64,000 nt of DNA, from contig JAUVZY010000004.1 of the NCBI GenBank assembly GCA_030602315.1, positions 1 through 64,000 of the forward strand, read 5' to 3'. Position 1 is the stretch's first letter. Each line of letters opens with the position of its first letter. Under the pieces are notes generated by a model that had not been told where the DNA came from, ran no database searches, and worked only from the letters and a program-made list of their open reading frames with translations. Positions 1 through 10,351 of this stretch are shown here, in pieces. Made by a program: the position numbers and the translations under genes. This DNA comes from Pseudomonadaceae bacterium. GTDB taxonomy: Bacteria > Pseudomonadota > Gammaproteobacteria > Pseudomonadales > Pseudomonadaceae.

Positions 1-483
1 GGAAGTGCCGGACACTTCATGGGTCCAGACGATCTTGCGGTAGGTGAAGTAGACGTCTTCGAGGTGGGTGAAGTGCGCCATGGCCGGGTCCTGGCAGTTG
101 GGCATGCGCGACTGCACGTCGACGATGATGGCGTCCTCCAGCTCGATGGTGAAGTAGTGCTCCTGAGTGCCGGTGGCGGAGGTGCGGTACCACTCCAGGC
201 GGCACTTGGACAGACGCTCACCGGAGGTCAGGGCGGTGAAGATCAGCGGCGAGGACTTGTCGAACACCTTGGTGATCATCAGCGGTTTGTGCACGCGCTG
301 GCCGGTGGGCTGGCCGGACTGCGGGTCGCGGGGAATGATGACCTGGTGGTTGAAGGCCTGGACCAGGATCTGGTCTTCATGGCCCTCCTGGAAGATGTTG
401 CCGACCGAGTCTTCGGTGAAGGTGCCGGCGGTTATCAGGCCCTGACGGGTGCCTTCCAGGGTCATGTAGGCGGGTGTTGGCAT
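1..483 (-). CDS. hcp: Type VI secretion system tube protein Hcp (partial, 3' end outside window)
   Basis: Hcp forms the hexameric rings that stack into the inner tube of the type VI secretion needle, and it is itself secreted. The reading frame starts at ATG 483, with AAGGAG 6 nt upstream, and stays open for 161 codons to the left edge of the window, so the last roughly 10 residues and the stop are missing. Recognisable family segments are MPTPAYMTLEG at the N terminus, VGNIFQEGHEDQI near residue 27, and the late FTHLEDVYFTYRKI-WTHE strand. The sequence resembles the 172-residue Hcp proteins of the Pseudomonas H2-T6SS type (HcpA/B/C) more than Hcp1. Whether it is an orphan hcp or part of a T6SS cluster cannot be told from here. 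A sigma-54 promoter lies just upstream. Confidence 0.93.
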   Translation of the reverse strand, partial: MPTPAYMTLEGTRQGLITAGTFTEDSVGNIFQEGHEDQILVQAFNHQVIIPRDPQSGQPTGQRVHKPLMITKVFDKSSPLIFTALTSGERLSKCRLEWYRTSATGTQEHYFTIELEDAIIVDVQSRMPNCQDPAMAHFTHLEDVYFTYRKIVWTHEVSGTS

Positions 484-529
484 GAAGCGCTCCTTGCTTG
501 GTAGTGCCGTAAATGGCGGCAGGAGCGGT

Positions 530-545
530 TACAAGGGTCGTGCCA
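530..545 (-). promoter_or_regulatory. Sigma-54 (RpoN) promoter upstream of hcp
   Basis: Read on the minus strand the sequence is TGGCACGACCCTTGTA. It matches the RpoN consensus TGGCAC(G)-N4-TTGCA at -24/-12 with a single change in the -12 half. It sits about 47 bp before the hcp ATG, giving a leader of roughly 35 nt. Pseudomonas hcp genes of this type are known to be RpoN-dependent in several strains. Use of this site is inferred. Confidence 0.72.
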
Positions 546-765
546 GGCCGACAAAGCGTAGCTAGATCAATGAGTTAGCAAAGCGCGGCAAGCAAGATGG
601 GCGCGCCGTCCCGGCAAACTGGGCAAGCCCTGGCGCAGTGCTGTGCAGGTTGTTGCCAGGGGCCGGGAAGGGGCGTGGGGGCTGGGGTTGCCGCGTTCTG
701 ATGGACGCTGCGTGGGCAAGAACCTACACAGCACTCCTCCGAAAGCACTGGCAATGCCGGCTCGC

Positions 766-1383
766 TCAGATCACATAACGCCAGACGGCAATGAAGTGCA
801 GCAGGCTGCCGCCGACCACGAACAGGTGCCAGATGCCGTGCCAGTGGCGAAAGCGGGTGTCGAAGGCATAGAACAGGATGCCCACGGTGTAGGCCAGGCC
901 GCCGGCCATCAGCCAGGTGAAGCCGGCCGGGCCGAGGCTGTCCAGCAGCGGCTTGACGGCCACGATGACGATCCAGCCCATCATCGCGTAGAGCACCACC
1001 GAGGCGATGCGTGGCCCCTTGCGCACGCGCAGTTCGAGCAGCATGCCGAGCGCCGCGAGAATCCAGACGATGGCAAACAGCGCCCAGCCGATCGGCCCGC
1101 GCAATGCCACCAGGCAGAAGGGCATGTAGCTGCCGGCGATCATCAGGTAGATCGAGAGGTGGTCGAGCTTGCGCATGACCTTCTTCGCCGGGCCGCGCAG
1201 GCTGTGGTAGAGCGTGGAAATGCTGTAGAGCAGCACCAGGCAGGCGCCGTACACGGCCACGCTGACGATCTTCCACGGATCGCCGTCGAGGCTGGCGAGC
1301 ACCAGTAGCATCGCCGCGCCGATCAGGGCCAGAACCGCACCGATCAGATGGGTCCAGGCGTTGAGCCGTTCACCGTAGTACAT
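766..1383 (-). CDS. Hemolysin III / TrhA-family seven-TM membrane protein
   Basis: This 205-residue integral membrane protein belongs to the hemolysin III (YqfA/TrhA, PAQR-related) family. About seven hydrophobic segments run from residue 8 to the end. The family marks are visible: an N-terminal E-RLNAWTHLIGA block, S-LYHS near residue 55 with the conserved Ser and His, a DHLSIYLMIAGSY block near residue 76, and a C-terminal HWHGIWHLFVVGGSLLHF block with the histidines that in PAQR relatives bind zinc. ATG 1383 is preferred because it begins the family alignment and has AGGTG upstream; longer in-frame extensions add no family sequence. Despite the name, bacterial members are not established toxins; roles in membrane homeostasis have been proposed. 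It stands alone, in the same direction as the B12 operon 117 bp upstream, and could be read through from it. Confidence 0.85.
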   Translation of the reverse strand: MYYGERLNAWTHLIGAVLALIGAAMLLVLASLDGDPWKIVSVAVYGACLVLLYSISTLYHSLRGPAKKVMRKLDHLSIYLMIAGSYMPFCLVALRGPIGWALFAIVWILAALGMLLELRVRKGPRIASVVLYAMMGWIVIVAVKPLLDSLGPAGFTWLMAGGLAYTVGILFYAFDTRFRHWHGIWHLFVVGGSLLHFIAVWRYVI

Positions 1384-1500
1384 GAGCACCTGCCCGGCGA
1401 CCCAGGACAACGGTCGCCCTAAGACCGTCTTACTCGCTTGGAGGGCGGCGCCGCAACGGCGATTCCGCGGCAATTGGTTACAGGGTGTTGAGTGGGCGGT

Positions 1501-2229
1501 TCACAGGGCCCAGGCGACCAGCACCGCGCATTCGGTCAGTTCGAGCAGGGCGCCGGCGGTATCGCCAGTGGTGCCGCCCAGGCGCCGGAGCAGCGCGCGG
1601 CGTACCAGCCAGAAGACCAGCGCGGCTACCACAAGCGCCAGCATGCCCTGCCAGCCGCCGATCAGCACGACGAGCACGCCACTGGCCAGCAGCGCACCTT
1701 TGACCGCGCGCCGCGGCAGGTGCTCGGCCAGCGCCTGGCCAAGCCCGCCCGGGCGCACGTAGGCGGTGGTCAGAAACAGCGCCGGCAGTGCCGCGCGGCC
1801 GAGCAGCAGCGTCGCCAGCAGCGCATGCGCCTCGCCGGCTTCGAGCAGTGCCAGTAGCGCCGCGAACTTGAGCAGCAGCAGCAGTACCAGCACGGCGACC
1901 GCGATCGGTCCGCTGCGCGGGTCCTTCATGATCGCCAGGGTGCGCTCGCGGTCGCCGAAGCCGCCGACCCAGGCATCCGCCGTGTCGGCCAGCCCGTCCA
2001 GGTGCAGCGCGCCGGTCAGCGCCACCCACAGTGTCAGCAGCAGCGCCGCCTGCAGCGGCAGCGGCGCGCCGGCGAGCAGCACGGCGGCGAGCCAGAGCAG
2101 GGCGCCAAGGCCGAGGCCAACCAGCGGATAGCAGGCCAGCGAGCGGCCGATGGCCTCGGGCGCCGGCATGCCCGCCAGGCGTACCGGCAGGCGGGTGAGA
2201 AACTGCAGGGCGATCAGCAAGGGCTGCAC
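1501..2229 (-). CDS. cobS: Adenosylcobinamide-GDP ribazoletransferase (cobalamin synthase)
   Basis: This integral membrane enzyme (242 aa; CobS in Salmonella naming, CobV in Pseudomonas naming) joins adenosylcobinamide-GDP to alpha-ribazole (phosphate), the step that yields adenosylcobalamin (phosphate). The diagnostic acidic motif HLDGLADTADAW is near residue 76, followed by the KDPRSGP motif near residue 101. Both are the conserved metal/substrate motifs of the family. The rest is a series of hydrophobic helices rich in Leu and Ala. It is the last gene of the B12 operon and overlaps the upstream phosphatase gene by 16 bp, which suggests translational coupling. Length and motifs are normal for the family. 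Confidence 0.95.
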   Translation of the reverse strand: MQPLLIALQFLTRLPVRLAGMPAPEAIGRSLACYPLVGLGLGALLWLAAVLLAGAPLPLQAALLLTLWVALTGALHLDGLADTADAWVGGFGDRERTLAIMKDPRSGPIAVAVLVLLLLLKFAALLALLEAGEAHALLATLLLGRAALPALFLTTAYVRPGGLGQALAEHLPRRAVKGALLASGVLVVLIGGWQGMLALVVAALVFWLVRRALLRRLGGTTGDTAGALLELTECAVLVAWAL

Positions 2230-2807
2230 GGCAATTCCTCCAGGCGCAGCGCGTCACCTTCCAGACTCAGGCGCAGGCGAAACAGCTGGGCATGGTTGGC
2301 CTCGACCTGCAGCAGCTGCGCGCGCGGCAGAGCTCGGGCGCGGGCCAGCAGCAGGCGGATGACACCGGCGTGGGTGACCAGCAGCAGGTGCCCTTCACCC
2401 TGGCGGGCGAGGCGGCTCAGGGCGTCCAGCACCCGCTGCTCGAAGGCGGCCACCGGCTCGCCGCCGGGGGGGGTGAAGGCGTAGGGGTCGTTCCAGAACA
2501 GGCCCAGCTCATGGGCGTGGGTTTCCATCAGTTCGGCGGCCGTGCGGCCTTCCCAGGCGCCGAAATCCAGTTCGCGCAGGCCGGGCTCGATCACCAGCGC
2601 CAGGCGCTGGCGGTCGGCCAGTTCCGCGGCGAACGCCTGGCAGCGCTGCAGCGGCGAGCTGACCACGCCGCTCCACGGGGCGCGGCCTGCCACCGCCTCG
2701 CGCAGCTGCTGCCAGCCGCGTTCGCTCAACGGCTCGTCCAGCGCGCCGCGAAAGCCGCCGTTGCCGATGGTTTCGCCGTGGCGCAGCAGATCGACGATCA
2801 CGCTCAT
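2214..2807 (-). CDS. cobC: Alpha-ribazole-5'-phosphate phosphatase (histidine phosphatase family)
   Basis: This 197-residue protein belongs to the histidine phosphatase (phosphoglycerate mutase-like) superfamily. The phospho-accepting motif LLRHGET lies at residues 7-13 and the second histidine sits in the late THAGVIR motif. In the B12 pathway the enzyme removes the 5' phosphate from alpha-ribazole phosphate or from adenosylcobalamin phosphate. ATG 2807 was chosen because [12 protein letters not shown] gives the family's usual N terminus; it overlaps the stop of cobT by 4 bp (ATGA). The position between cobT and cobS supports the pathway assignment over a generic phosphatase. Here cobC is used in the Salmonella sense; the Pseudomonas literature uses cobC for the aminotransferase-like gene further upstream. 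Confidence 0.9.
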   Translation of the reverse strand: MSVIVDLLRHGETIGNGGFRGALDEPLSERGWQQLREAVAGRAPWSGVVSSPLQRCQAFAAELADRQRLALVIEPGLRELDFGAWEGRTAAELMETHAHELGLFWNDPYAFTPPGGEPVAAFEQRVLDALSRLARQGEGHLLLVTHAGVIRLLLARARALPRAQLLQVEANHAQLFRLRLSLEGDALRLEELPCSPC

Positions 2808-3853
2808 GGCGCGCGCTCCGACACCGCCGCCTCGGCGAAGGTGGCCATGCCGGCGTGCAGCGCGCACGCCTGTTGCAGCAGCGGCACCGCCAGCGCGGCG
2901 CCGCTGCCTTCGCCCAGGCGCAGGCCCAGATCCAGCAGCGGGCGGGCGTCCAGCGCCGCCAGCACGGCACTATGGCCGGCTTCGGCCGAGCGATGACCGA
3001 ACAGCAGCCAGGGCTGGCAGGCCGGGTTCAGCCGCACCGCCACCAGCGCCGCCACGCTGCAGATGAAGCCGTCCACCAGTGCCGGCACGCCCTGCTGGGC
3101 GCAGGCCAGATAACTGCCGGCAAGCGCGGCGATCTCGAAGCCGCCCAGCCGGCGCAGGGTTTCCAGCGGGCTGTGGCAGTGCGCGCCGTGCAGCGCCAGG
3201 GCGGGGGCCAGCACCGCGGCCTTGCGCTGCACGCCAGCGTCGTCCAGCCCGGTGCCGCGCCCGGCGAGGTCGGCCGGCGCCCGCTCGAGCAGTTGGCTGG
3301 CCAGCGCGCTGGCGGCGGTGGTGTTGCCGATGCCCATTTCGCCGCCGATGAACAGCTGCGCGCCGTCCGCCGCCGCGCGCTGCAGCGCCTCGCGGCCGGC
3401 AGCCAGTGCCTGCGCGCATTGTTCGGCGGTCATCGCCGGCGCCACGGCGAAGTTGGCGGTGCCGGGGCCGAGATCGAGCGAGCGCACGCCAGCCAGTTGG
3501 ACCGGATGCGCGAGGCCCAGGTCGATCACCTCCAGGCGCGCGCCGAGCTGGCGCGCCAGCACGCTGATCGCGGCGCCGCCTGCCACGAAGTTGGCCAGCA
3601 TCTGGCCGGTGACCGCCTGCGGGTAGGCCGACACGCCTTCGGCCACCACGCCGTGATCGCCGGCGAACAGGGCGATCGCTACTTGCTCGATGGCCGGTTG
3701 CGCGCGGCCCTGCAGGCCGGCCAGGCGGATCGCCAGGGCCTCCAGTTCGCCAAGGGCGCCGCGCGGCTTGGTCAGCTGGTCCTGACGGGCGCGGGCGGCG
3801 GCCTCGGCGCTGGCGTCGGGTTCGCGACAGGGAGCGAAGCACCAGTCGGTCAT
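2804..3853 (-). CDS. cobT: Nicotinate-nucleotide--dimethylbenzimidazole phosphoribosyltransferase
   Basis: This enzyme (349 aa; CobT in Salmonella naming, CobU in Pseudomonas naming) activates the lower-ligand base by moving phosphoribose from nicotinate mononucleotide to 5,6-dimethylbenzimidazole, giving alpha-ribazole phosphate. Family segments seen include the [16 protein letters not shown] block near residue 65, GGAAISVLA, the [15 protein letters not shown] motif near residue 175, and a late [10 protein letters not shown] motif carrying the conserved C-terminal glutamate region. Start ATG 3853 overlaps the cobU stop by one base (TGATG), a classic coupling junction. The presence of bluB in the same operon means its DMB substrate can be made by the cell. 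Confidence 0.96.
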   Translation of the reverse strand: MTDWCFAPCREPDASAEAAARARQDQLTKPRGALGELEALAIRLAGLQGRAQPAIEQVAIALFAGDHGVVAEGVSAYPQAVTGQMLANFVAGGAAISVLARQLGARLEVIDLGLAHPVQLAGVRSLDLGPGTANFAVAPAMTAEQCAQALAAGREALQRAAADGAQLFIGGEMGIGNTTAASALASQLLERAPADLAGRGTGLDDAGVQRKAAVLAPALALHGAHCHSPLETLRRLGGFEIAALAGSYLACAQQGVPALVDGFICSVAALVAVRLNPACQPWLLFGHRSAEAGHSAVLAALDARPLLDLGLRLGEGSGAALAVPLLQQACALHAGMATFAEAAVSERAP

Positions 3854-4371
3854 CACAGGGCTCCTTTCAGGGCCAGCGGCAGGCCGGCGACGGTGAGGAT
3901 GACGCGCTCGGCGCGCGCGGCGAGCGCCTGGTGCAGCCAGCCGGCCTCGTCGACGTAGCGGCGGGTCAGCTCGCCCAGCGGCACCACGCCCATGCCGGTT
4001 TCGTTGCTCACCAGAATCACCCGGCCGGGCAGGTTCGGCAGGCAGTCGAGCAAGTCCTCGCGCTCGGCGGCCAGGCGCGCGTCGTCTTCGAGCATCAGCA
4101 GGTTGGTCAGCCACAGGGTCAGGCAGTCCACCAGCAGGCAGCGCTCGGGCGCGGCCTGTTCGCGCAGCACCCGCGCCAGTTCCAGCGGCTCTTCCAGCAG
4201 GCCCCATTCGGCCGGGCGGCGGGCGCGGTGGTGGGCGATGCGCGCGTGCATCTCGCCATCCAGCGGCTGGCTGGTGGCGATGTAGGTGACGGCCAGCCCG
4301 CTTTCGCCGGCCAGACGTTCGGCCAGGCGGCTCTTGCCCGAGCGGGCGCCGCCAAGGATCAGTTCACGCAT
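3853..4371 (-). CDS. cobU: Bifunctional adenosylcobinamide kinase / adenosylcobinamide-phosphate guanylyltransferase
   Basis: This 172-residue enzyme (CobU in Salmonella, CobP in Pseudomonas naming) phosphorylates adenosylcobinamide and then attaches GMP. The P-loop GGARSGKS occupies residues 7-14. The [16 protein letters not shown] segment at about 29-50 carries the histidine region used for guanylylation. [12 protein letters not shown] and [11 protein letters not shown] are the Walker B and third conserved motifs. The start is ATG 4371, 8 bp inside the end of cobQ. Length is standard for the family and all catalytic motifs look intact. Confidence 0.96.
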   Translation of the reverse strand: MRELILGGARSGKSRLAERLAGESGLAVTYIATSQPLDGEMHARIAHHRARRPAEWGLLEEPLELARVLREQAAPERCLLVDCLTLWLTNLLMLEDDARLAAEREDLLDCLPNLPGRVILVSNETGMGVVPLGELTRRYVDEAGWLHQALAARAERVILTVAGLPLALKGAL

Positions 4372-5830
4372 GCTTGTGCTCCAGGCCGCACAGCTGGCGC
4401 AGGGCGGCGGTGTCCAGGTGCGTCTCGACCAGATCGGCCAGGCGCTCGATGTCGCGTTCGCGCAGGGCGTGGTAGTCCACCGTCTGGGGCGCCTCCAGTC
4501 CGGCCCAGGCGAGCAGGGCGCTGCAGCCGGTAGGTTGTTCGAACAGGCCGTGCAGGTAAGTGCCGAGGACCTGGCCGTCTTCACTGAGCGCGCCGTCGGC
4601 CCGGCCGTCATCGAGGGTGACGGCGGGACTGGCCAGCGCCGGGCCACGGGTTACCCCGGCATGGATCTCGTAGCCGTTGACCGGCACGCCACCCACGGCC
4701 AGGCGGCCGGCGACGTTGCGCAGCTGTTTCTCCGCTTCCAGCACGGTGGAAAACGCCAGCAGGCCGAGGCCGGCGCTTTGCCCCGGTTCGCCCTCCAGCC
4801 CGAGCGGATCGGCGATCGCGGTGCCGAGCATCTGCAACCCGCCGCAGATGCCGATGAGCTTGCCGCCGTAGCGCAGGTGGCGGGCGATGGCGGACTCCCA
4901 GCCCTGGGCGCGTAGAAATGCCAGATCGCTGCGCACGCTCTTGGAGCCGGGCAGGATGATCAGGTCGGCCGGCGGAATCGGCTGGCCGGCGCCGACGAAG
5001 GTCAGCTCGACCTGCGGATGCAGGCGCAGCGGGTCGAAGTCGGTGTGGTTGCTGATGCGCGGCAGCACCGGTACGACGACCTTGAGCCGCCGTTCGGCCT
5101 TGGCCACCTGGCGGGTGGCGACGGCGTCTTCGGCTTCCAGATGCAGGTCGGTGAGATACGGCAGCACGCCCAGCACCGGCTTGCCGGTGCGCTGCTCCAG
5201 CCAGTCCAGCCCCGGTCGCAGCAGGGCGAGGTCGCCCCGGAAGCGGTTGATGACAAACCCCTTGACCCGCGCCTGTTCCGACGCGCTGAGCAGCTCGAGC
5301 GTGCCCACCAGATGGGCGAACACGCCGCCCTTGTCGATGTCGGCGATCAGGATCACCGGGCAGTCCACCGCCTCGGCAAAGCCCATGTTGGCGATGTCGC
5401 CCTCGCGCAGGTTGATCTCGGCGGGGGAGCCCGCGCCTTCGACCAGCACCACCGGATAACGCGCGGCGAGGCGGGCGTGGGAGTCGAGCACTGCCTGCAT
5501 CGCCACGCGCTTGTAGTCGTGGTAGGCGGCGGCCTTCATGTTGCCGACGGCGCGGCCATGGACGATCACCTGGGCGCCGGTGTCGCTGTTGGGTTTGAGC
5601 AGCACCGGGTTCATGTCGGTGTGCGGGGCGAGGCCGGCGGCCTGGGCCTGCACGGCCTGCGCGCGGCCGATCTCGCCGCCGTCGGCGGTGACGGCGCTGT
5701 TGAGCGCCATGTTCTGCGGCTTGAACGGCACCACCGCCACGCCCTGGCGTGCCAGCCAGCGGCAGAGGGCCGTCACCAGCGTGCTCTTGCCGGCGTCGGA
5801 GGTGGTGCCCTGCACCATCAGGGTGGTCAT
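4364..5830 (-). CDS. cobQ: Cobyric acid synthase (glutamine-hydrolysing)
   Basis: CobQ (488 aa) amidates four side chains (b, d, e, g) of adenosylcobyrinic acid a,c-diamide using glutamine and ATP. The N-terminal half is a dethiobiotin-synthetase-like ATPase with the variant P-loop [10 protein letters not shown] at residues 8-17. The C-terminal half is a class I glutaminase: [10 protein letters not shown] near residue 330 carries the catalytic cysteine, and a late YLHGLFE carries the histidine. ATG 5830 is preferred over ATG 5842 because GGAG lies 8 nt before it and [16 protein letters not shown] is the usual start. It overlaps the preceding gene by 4 bp. Confidence 0.96.
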   Translation of the reverse strand: MTTLMVQGTTSDAGKSTLVTALCRWLARQGVAVVPFKPQNMALNSAVTADGGEIGRAQAVQAQAAGLAPHTDMNPVLLKPNSDTGAQVIVHGRAVGNMKAAAYHDYKRVAMQAVLDSHARLAARYPVVLVEGAGSPAEINLREGDIANMGFAEAVDCPVILIADIDKGGVFAHLVGTLELLSASEQARVKGFVINRFRGDLALLRPGLDWLEQRTGKPVLGVLPYLTDLHLEAEDAVATRQVAKAERRLKVVVPVLPRISNHTDFDPLRLHPQVELTFVGAGQPIPPADLIILPGSKSVRSDLAFLRAQGWESAIARHLRYGGKLIGICGGLQMLGTAIADPLGLEGEPGQSAGLGLLAFSTVLEAEKQLRNVAGRLAVGGVPVNGYEIHAGVTRGPALASPAVTLDDGRADGALSEDGQVLGTYLHGLFEQPTGCSALLAWAGLEAPQTVDYHALRERDIERLADLVETHLDTAALRQLCGLEHKHA

Positions 5831-6813
5831 CGGCGACTCCATTCGGTGAGGGCCTGGTCGAGTCGTGCCCAGCCGGCTTGGTCGGATGGCAGACCCAGGC
5901 GCAGGCTGACAGGCAGCAGGAACAGGCGGGTGAGAATGCCGCGCCGGGCGAGGAAATCGTGCAGTTCGGCGGCGTTCGGATCCGGACGCCAGTTAAACAG
6001 CGCGCAGCCGCCGGCGGGGGGCAGCCCGTGCTCGGTCAGCAGACGCGCCAGGCGCTGGCCATCGACGAGCAGGCGTTCACGTTGGCGCTGCTGGCCGGCG
6101 TGGTCGCGCAGTACGGCGCTGGCCAGCGCACGGGTCGGGCCGCTCACCGCCCAGGGGCCCAGCAGCGCGTCGAGCCCGGCCAGCAGCGCCGGCTCGGCGA
6201 ACGCGAAGCCCAGGCGTGCCCCGGCCAGGCCAAAGAACTTGCCGAACGAGCGCAGCACGATCAGCCCCGGCCGGCCGGCGCGGGCGACCAGGCTGTGTTC
6301 GGCAGCACAGTCGATGAACGCCTCGTCGACGATCAGCCAGCCGCCGCGGGCGGCCAGGCGCGTGTGCCAGTCGAGCAGGCGCTCGGCGGGCCAGAGGCGG
6401 CCGGTGGGGTTGTTCGGGTTGATGACGATCAGGACATCCAGCTGATCCATCGTCTCGGCGGTCGGCTCGTCGTTCAGCCCCACGAGGGTGTGGCCGGCGG
6501 CCTGCCAGGCCTCGGCGTGTTCGGCGTAGGCCGGCGCGAACACGCCCACCCGCGAAGCGGGGCGCAGGCGCGGCAGGGCCTGGATCGCCGCCTGGGAGCC
6601 GGCTACTGGCAGCAGGTGGGCGTTGCCGTAGTGGCTGCGGGCGGCGTCGGCGAGGTCGTCGTCCGGCTCCGGCAAGCGCCTCCAGGCGTCGGGGGCAATG
6701 GCCGGCAGCGGCGGGCTGTACGGCGCGATGCCGGTGGAGAGGTCCAGCCAGTCGGCCAGCGGGATGCCGTAGTCGCGCGCCGCCTGGCGCAGCCGACCGC
6801 CGTGTTCAGCCAT
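5827..6813 (-). CDS. cobD: L-threonine-O-3-phosphate decarboxylase (PLP-dependent)
   Basis: This class I/II aminotransferase-fold enzyme (328 aa; CobD in Salmonella, CobC in Pseudomonas naming) makes (R)-1-amino-2-propanol O-2-phosphate, the linker of the nucleotide loop. The start [18 protein letters not shown] and the [15 protein letters not shown] block are typical. The NPNNPTGR motif near residue 154 and the PLP-lysine motif [14 protein letters not shown] near residue 210 are intact. ATG 6813 overlaps cbiB by 8 bp, so the two genes of the aminopropanol arm are adjacent and coupled. The symbol is used in the Salmonella sense. Confidence 0.93.
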   Translation of the reverse strand: MAEHGGRLRQAARDYGIPLADWLDLSTGIAPYSPPLPAIAPDAWRRLPEPDDDLADAARSHYGNAHLLPVAGSQAAIQALPRLRPASRVGVFAPAYAEHAEAWQAAGHTLVGLNDEPTAETMDQLDVLIVINPNNPTGRLWPAERLLDWHTRLAARGGWLIVDEAFIDCAAEHSLVARAGRPGLIVLRSFGKFFGLAGARLGFAFAEPALLAGLDALLGPWAVSGPTRALASAVLRDHAGQQRQRERLLVDGQRLARLLTEHGLPPAGGCALFNWRPDPNAAELHDFLARRGILTRLFLLPVSLRLGLPSDQAGWARLDQALTEWSRR

Positions 6814-7717
6814 GCAGGACGCCTCCGAGCAACACCAGCGCCAGCCAGAGCAGCACGCCATTGCGTACCAGGCGCAGGGCGCGTTCGATGGCGGCGGCAT
6901 CCGGCGCCGGGCCTTCGCCGAGGGTGGGGCGCGCATGCCACTGGCCGTGGTAGATGGCCGGGCCGCCCAGCGAGACGCCCAGCGCCCCGGCGCCGGCAGC
7001 CATCACCGGGCCGGCGTTGGGGCTGTCCCACTGCGGCGCCTGGGCCTTCCAGCAGGCGAGGGCGCGGCGGGTGCGGCCGAGCAGGGCGTAGGTCAGCGCC
7101 ACCAGCCGCGCCGGGATGAAGTTCAGCGCGTCGTCCAGACGGGCCGCTGCCCAACCGAAGGTGTTGAGACGCGGGGTGCGGTAACCCCACATGGCATCCA
7201 GCGTATTGGCCAGACGGTAGAGCACCACCCCCGGCGCGCCGGCCACGGCGAACCAGAACAGCGCGGCGAACACCGCGTCGCTGCCGTTCTCCAGCACCGA
7301 CTCGGTCGCGGCGCGGGCCACGCCGGCTTCATCCAGCGCCTGCGGGTCACGGCTGACCAGATAGCCGACGCGCCGGCGCGCCTCCATCAGGTCACCGCCG
7401 CGCAGCGCGACAGCCACCGGGCGGGCGTGTTCGGCCAGGCTGCGCAGGCCGAGGGCGGCGTACAGGGCGAGCACCTCGACCAGCCAGCCAATCACCGGCA
7501 GCCGGCTGAGCAGCCAGGCCAGCAGGGTCAGCGGCACCACCGCCAGACACCAGGCGACCACCCCGCGCAAGCGGTTGCCGACAGCCTCGGGAAAGTTGAA
7601 GCGTGCCTGCAAGGCATCGGCCAGGCGCCCGAAACCCACCAGCGGGTGCCAGCGGCGCGGCTCGCCGAGCAGCGCGTCCAGCGCGAGGCCGGCGCCCAGA
7701 CTCAGGAAAAGGCTCAT
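6806..7717 (-). CDS. cbiB: Adenosylcobinamide-phosphate synthase (CbiB/CobD family membrane protein)
   Basis: This integral membrane enzyme (303 aa; CbiB in Salmonella, CobD in Pseudomonas naming) attaches the aminopropanol phosphate arm to adenosylcobyric acid. Family marks are the N-terminal [19 protein letters not shown], the S-RDP segment ([13 protein letters not shown]) near residue 135, [19 protein letters not shown] near 151, and [13 protein letters not shown] near 177. Several hydrophobic helices are present, including residues 50-85. It overlaps bluB by 4 bp at its start and cobD by 8 bp at its end. Confidence 0.94.
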   Translation of the reverse strand: MSLFLSLGAGLALDALLGEPRRWHPLVGFGRLADALQARFNFPEAVGNRLRGVVAWCLAVVPLTLLAWLLSRLPVIGWLVEVLALYAALGLRSLAEHARPVAVALRGGDLMEARRRVGYLVSRDPQALDEAGVARAATESVLENGSDAVFAALFWFAVAGAPGVVLYRLANTLDAMWGYRTPRLNTFGWAAARLDDALNFIPARLVALTYALLGRTRRALACWKAQAPQWDSPNAGPVMAAGAGALGVSLGGPAIYHGQWHARPTLGEGPAPDAAAIERALRLVRNGVLLWLALVLLGGVLHG

Positions 7718-8357
7718 GGCGCGCCCCAGCCGTCTTCAAAGAGCAGCTCGGCCAGCGGCCGGGCCTGCGCCCAGCCTTCGCGCTCGAGCATCGGCTCGGG
7801 ATAGAACTCATTGACCGGCCCCAGGCAGAGCACCGCCACCGGCTTGGCGCCGTCCGGCATGCCTAGCAGCGCGGCCAGGGCAGCGGGGTCGAACAGCGAC
7901 ACCCAGCCCATGCCCAGCCCTTCGGCGCGGGCCGCCAGCCAGAGGTTCTGAATCGCACAGGCGACCGAGGCCAGGTCCATCTCCGGCAGGGTGCGCCGGC
8001 CGAAGATGTGCTGCTCGCGCGCATCGCCCAGCGCCACCACCAACAGCTCGGCGCAGTCGCGGATGCCTTCGACCTTCAGGCGCATGAACTGGTCGCGGCG
8101 TTCGCCCAGCGCCTCGGCGGTCCGCTGGCGCTCGTCCTCCACCAGTGTGGCGATGGCCTCGCGCAGGTCGGCCTTGCCGATGCGGATGAACCGCCAGGGC
8201 TGCATCATCCCGACGCTGGGTGCCTGGTGCGCGGCACCCAGCAGGCGCGCCAGTACCTGCGGTGCGACCTGGCCAGCGGCGAAGTGGCGCATGTCGCGGC
8301 GCTCGGCAATGGCGCGGTAGACCGCCGCGCGTTCGGCGGGGGTGAAGGCATGTTCGC

Positions 8358-8361
<4 letters not shown>
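7714..8361 (-). CDS. bluB: 5,6-dimethylbenzimidazole synthase BluB
   Basis: BluB (215 aa) is a nitroreductase-fold flavoenzyme that breaks down FMNH2 with oxygen to give 5,6-dimethylbenzimidazole, the lower ligand of B12. The sequence has RRDMRHF near residue 20 for FMN contact, the [13 protein letters not shown] block near residue 47, and the [12 protein letters not shown] block near residue 155 typical of BluB rather than of ordinary nitroreductases. The start is ATG 8361, overlapping cobB by 4 bp. The reaction needs oxygen, so this operon implies aerobic capacity for lower-ligand synthesis. Confidence 0.94.
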
Positions 8362-9665
<1,304 letters not shown>

Positions 9666-9742
9666 GGGCGATATCTGTTGTCGGGCTGCCAGACAGCCGT
9701 TGTGTACGGGCGCGGCGTGACACCCGCGCAGGGGCGGTGTGT

Positions 9743-10351
9743 CTAGTACTCGATGCCTTTTTGCGCCTTCACGCCGGCCTTGAATGCGTGCTTGATCAGG
9801 GCCATCTCGGTGACGGTGTCGGCCGCCTCGATCAGTGCCTCGGGGGCGCCGCGGCCGGTGACCACTACATGCTGGTGCAGCGGGCGCGACTGGATGTCGG
9901 CCAGTACGTCATCGAGCTGCAGGTAGCCGTACTTGAGGGCGATGTTCAGCTCGTCGAGCACGACCAGCATCACCTCCTCGCGGCCGAGCAGTTCGCGCGC
10001 CACCGCCCAGGCTTGCTGCGCCTTGGCGATGTCGCGCTGGCGGTCCTGGGTTTCCCAGGTGAAGCCTTCGCCCATCACGTGGTAGCTGACCTCGTCGGGG
10101 AAGCGGCGGAAGAAGGCTTCCTCGCCGGTGGAGGCCGCGCCCTTGATGAACTGCACCACGCCGACCTTGTAGCCATGCCCGAGCGCCCGGGCGACCATGC
10201 CGAACGCCGAGCTGCTCTTGCCCTTGCCGTTGCCGGTGTGCACCAGCAGCAGGCCGTACTCGTCCTGAGCTCCGGCGATCTTCTGGTCGACCAGCGCCTT
10301 CTTGCGCTGCATGCGCGCCTTGTGGCGCGCGTCGCGGTCGAGGTCGGTCAC
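9743..10351 (-). CDS. cobO: Cob(I)yrinic acid a,c-diamide adenosyltransferase (CobO/BtuR/CobA type)
   Basis: CobO (202 aa) transfers the 5'-deoxyadenosyl group of ATP to the reduced cobalt of corrinoids, which is needed both for new synthesis and for salvage of imported B12. The P-loop-like motif VHTGNGKGKSSSAFG begins near residue 37, VVQFIKG follows near 65, and the DELN motif lies near 133. The first codon is GTG at 10351, overlapping the stop of the BtuM-like gene by 4 bp (GTGA). Being next to the uptake genes, the enzyme is well placed to activate incoming cobalamin. Confidence 0.96.
   Translation of the reverse strand: MTDLDRDARHKARMQRKKALVDQKIAGAQDEYGLLLVHTGNGKGKSSSAFGMVARALGHGYKVGVVQFIKGAASTGEEAFFRRFPDEVSYHVMGEGFTWETQDRQRDIAKAQQAWAVARELLGREEVMLVVLDELNIALKYGYLQLDDVLADIQSRPLHQHVVVTGRGAPEALIEAADTVTEMALIKHAFKAGVKAQKGIEY

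Noticed and set aside
766..1383. Hemolysin III as a toxin or virulence factor
   Set aside because: The family name is historical. The protein is a conserved seven-helix membrane protein with putative zinc histidines and no evidence of haemolytic function here.
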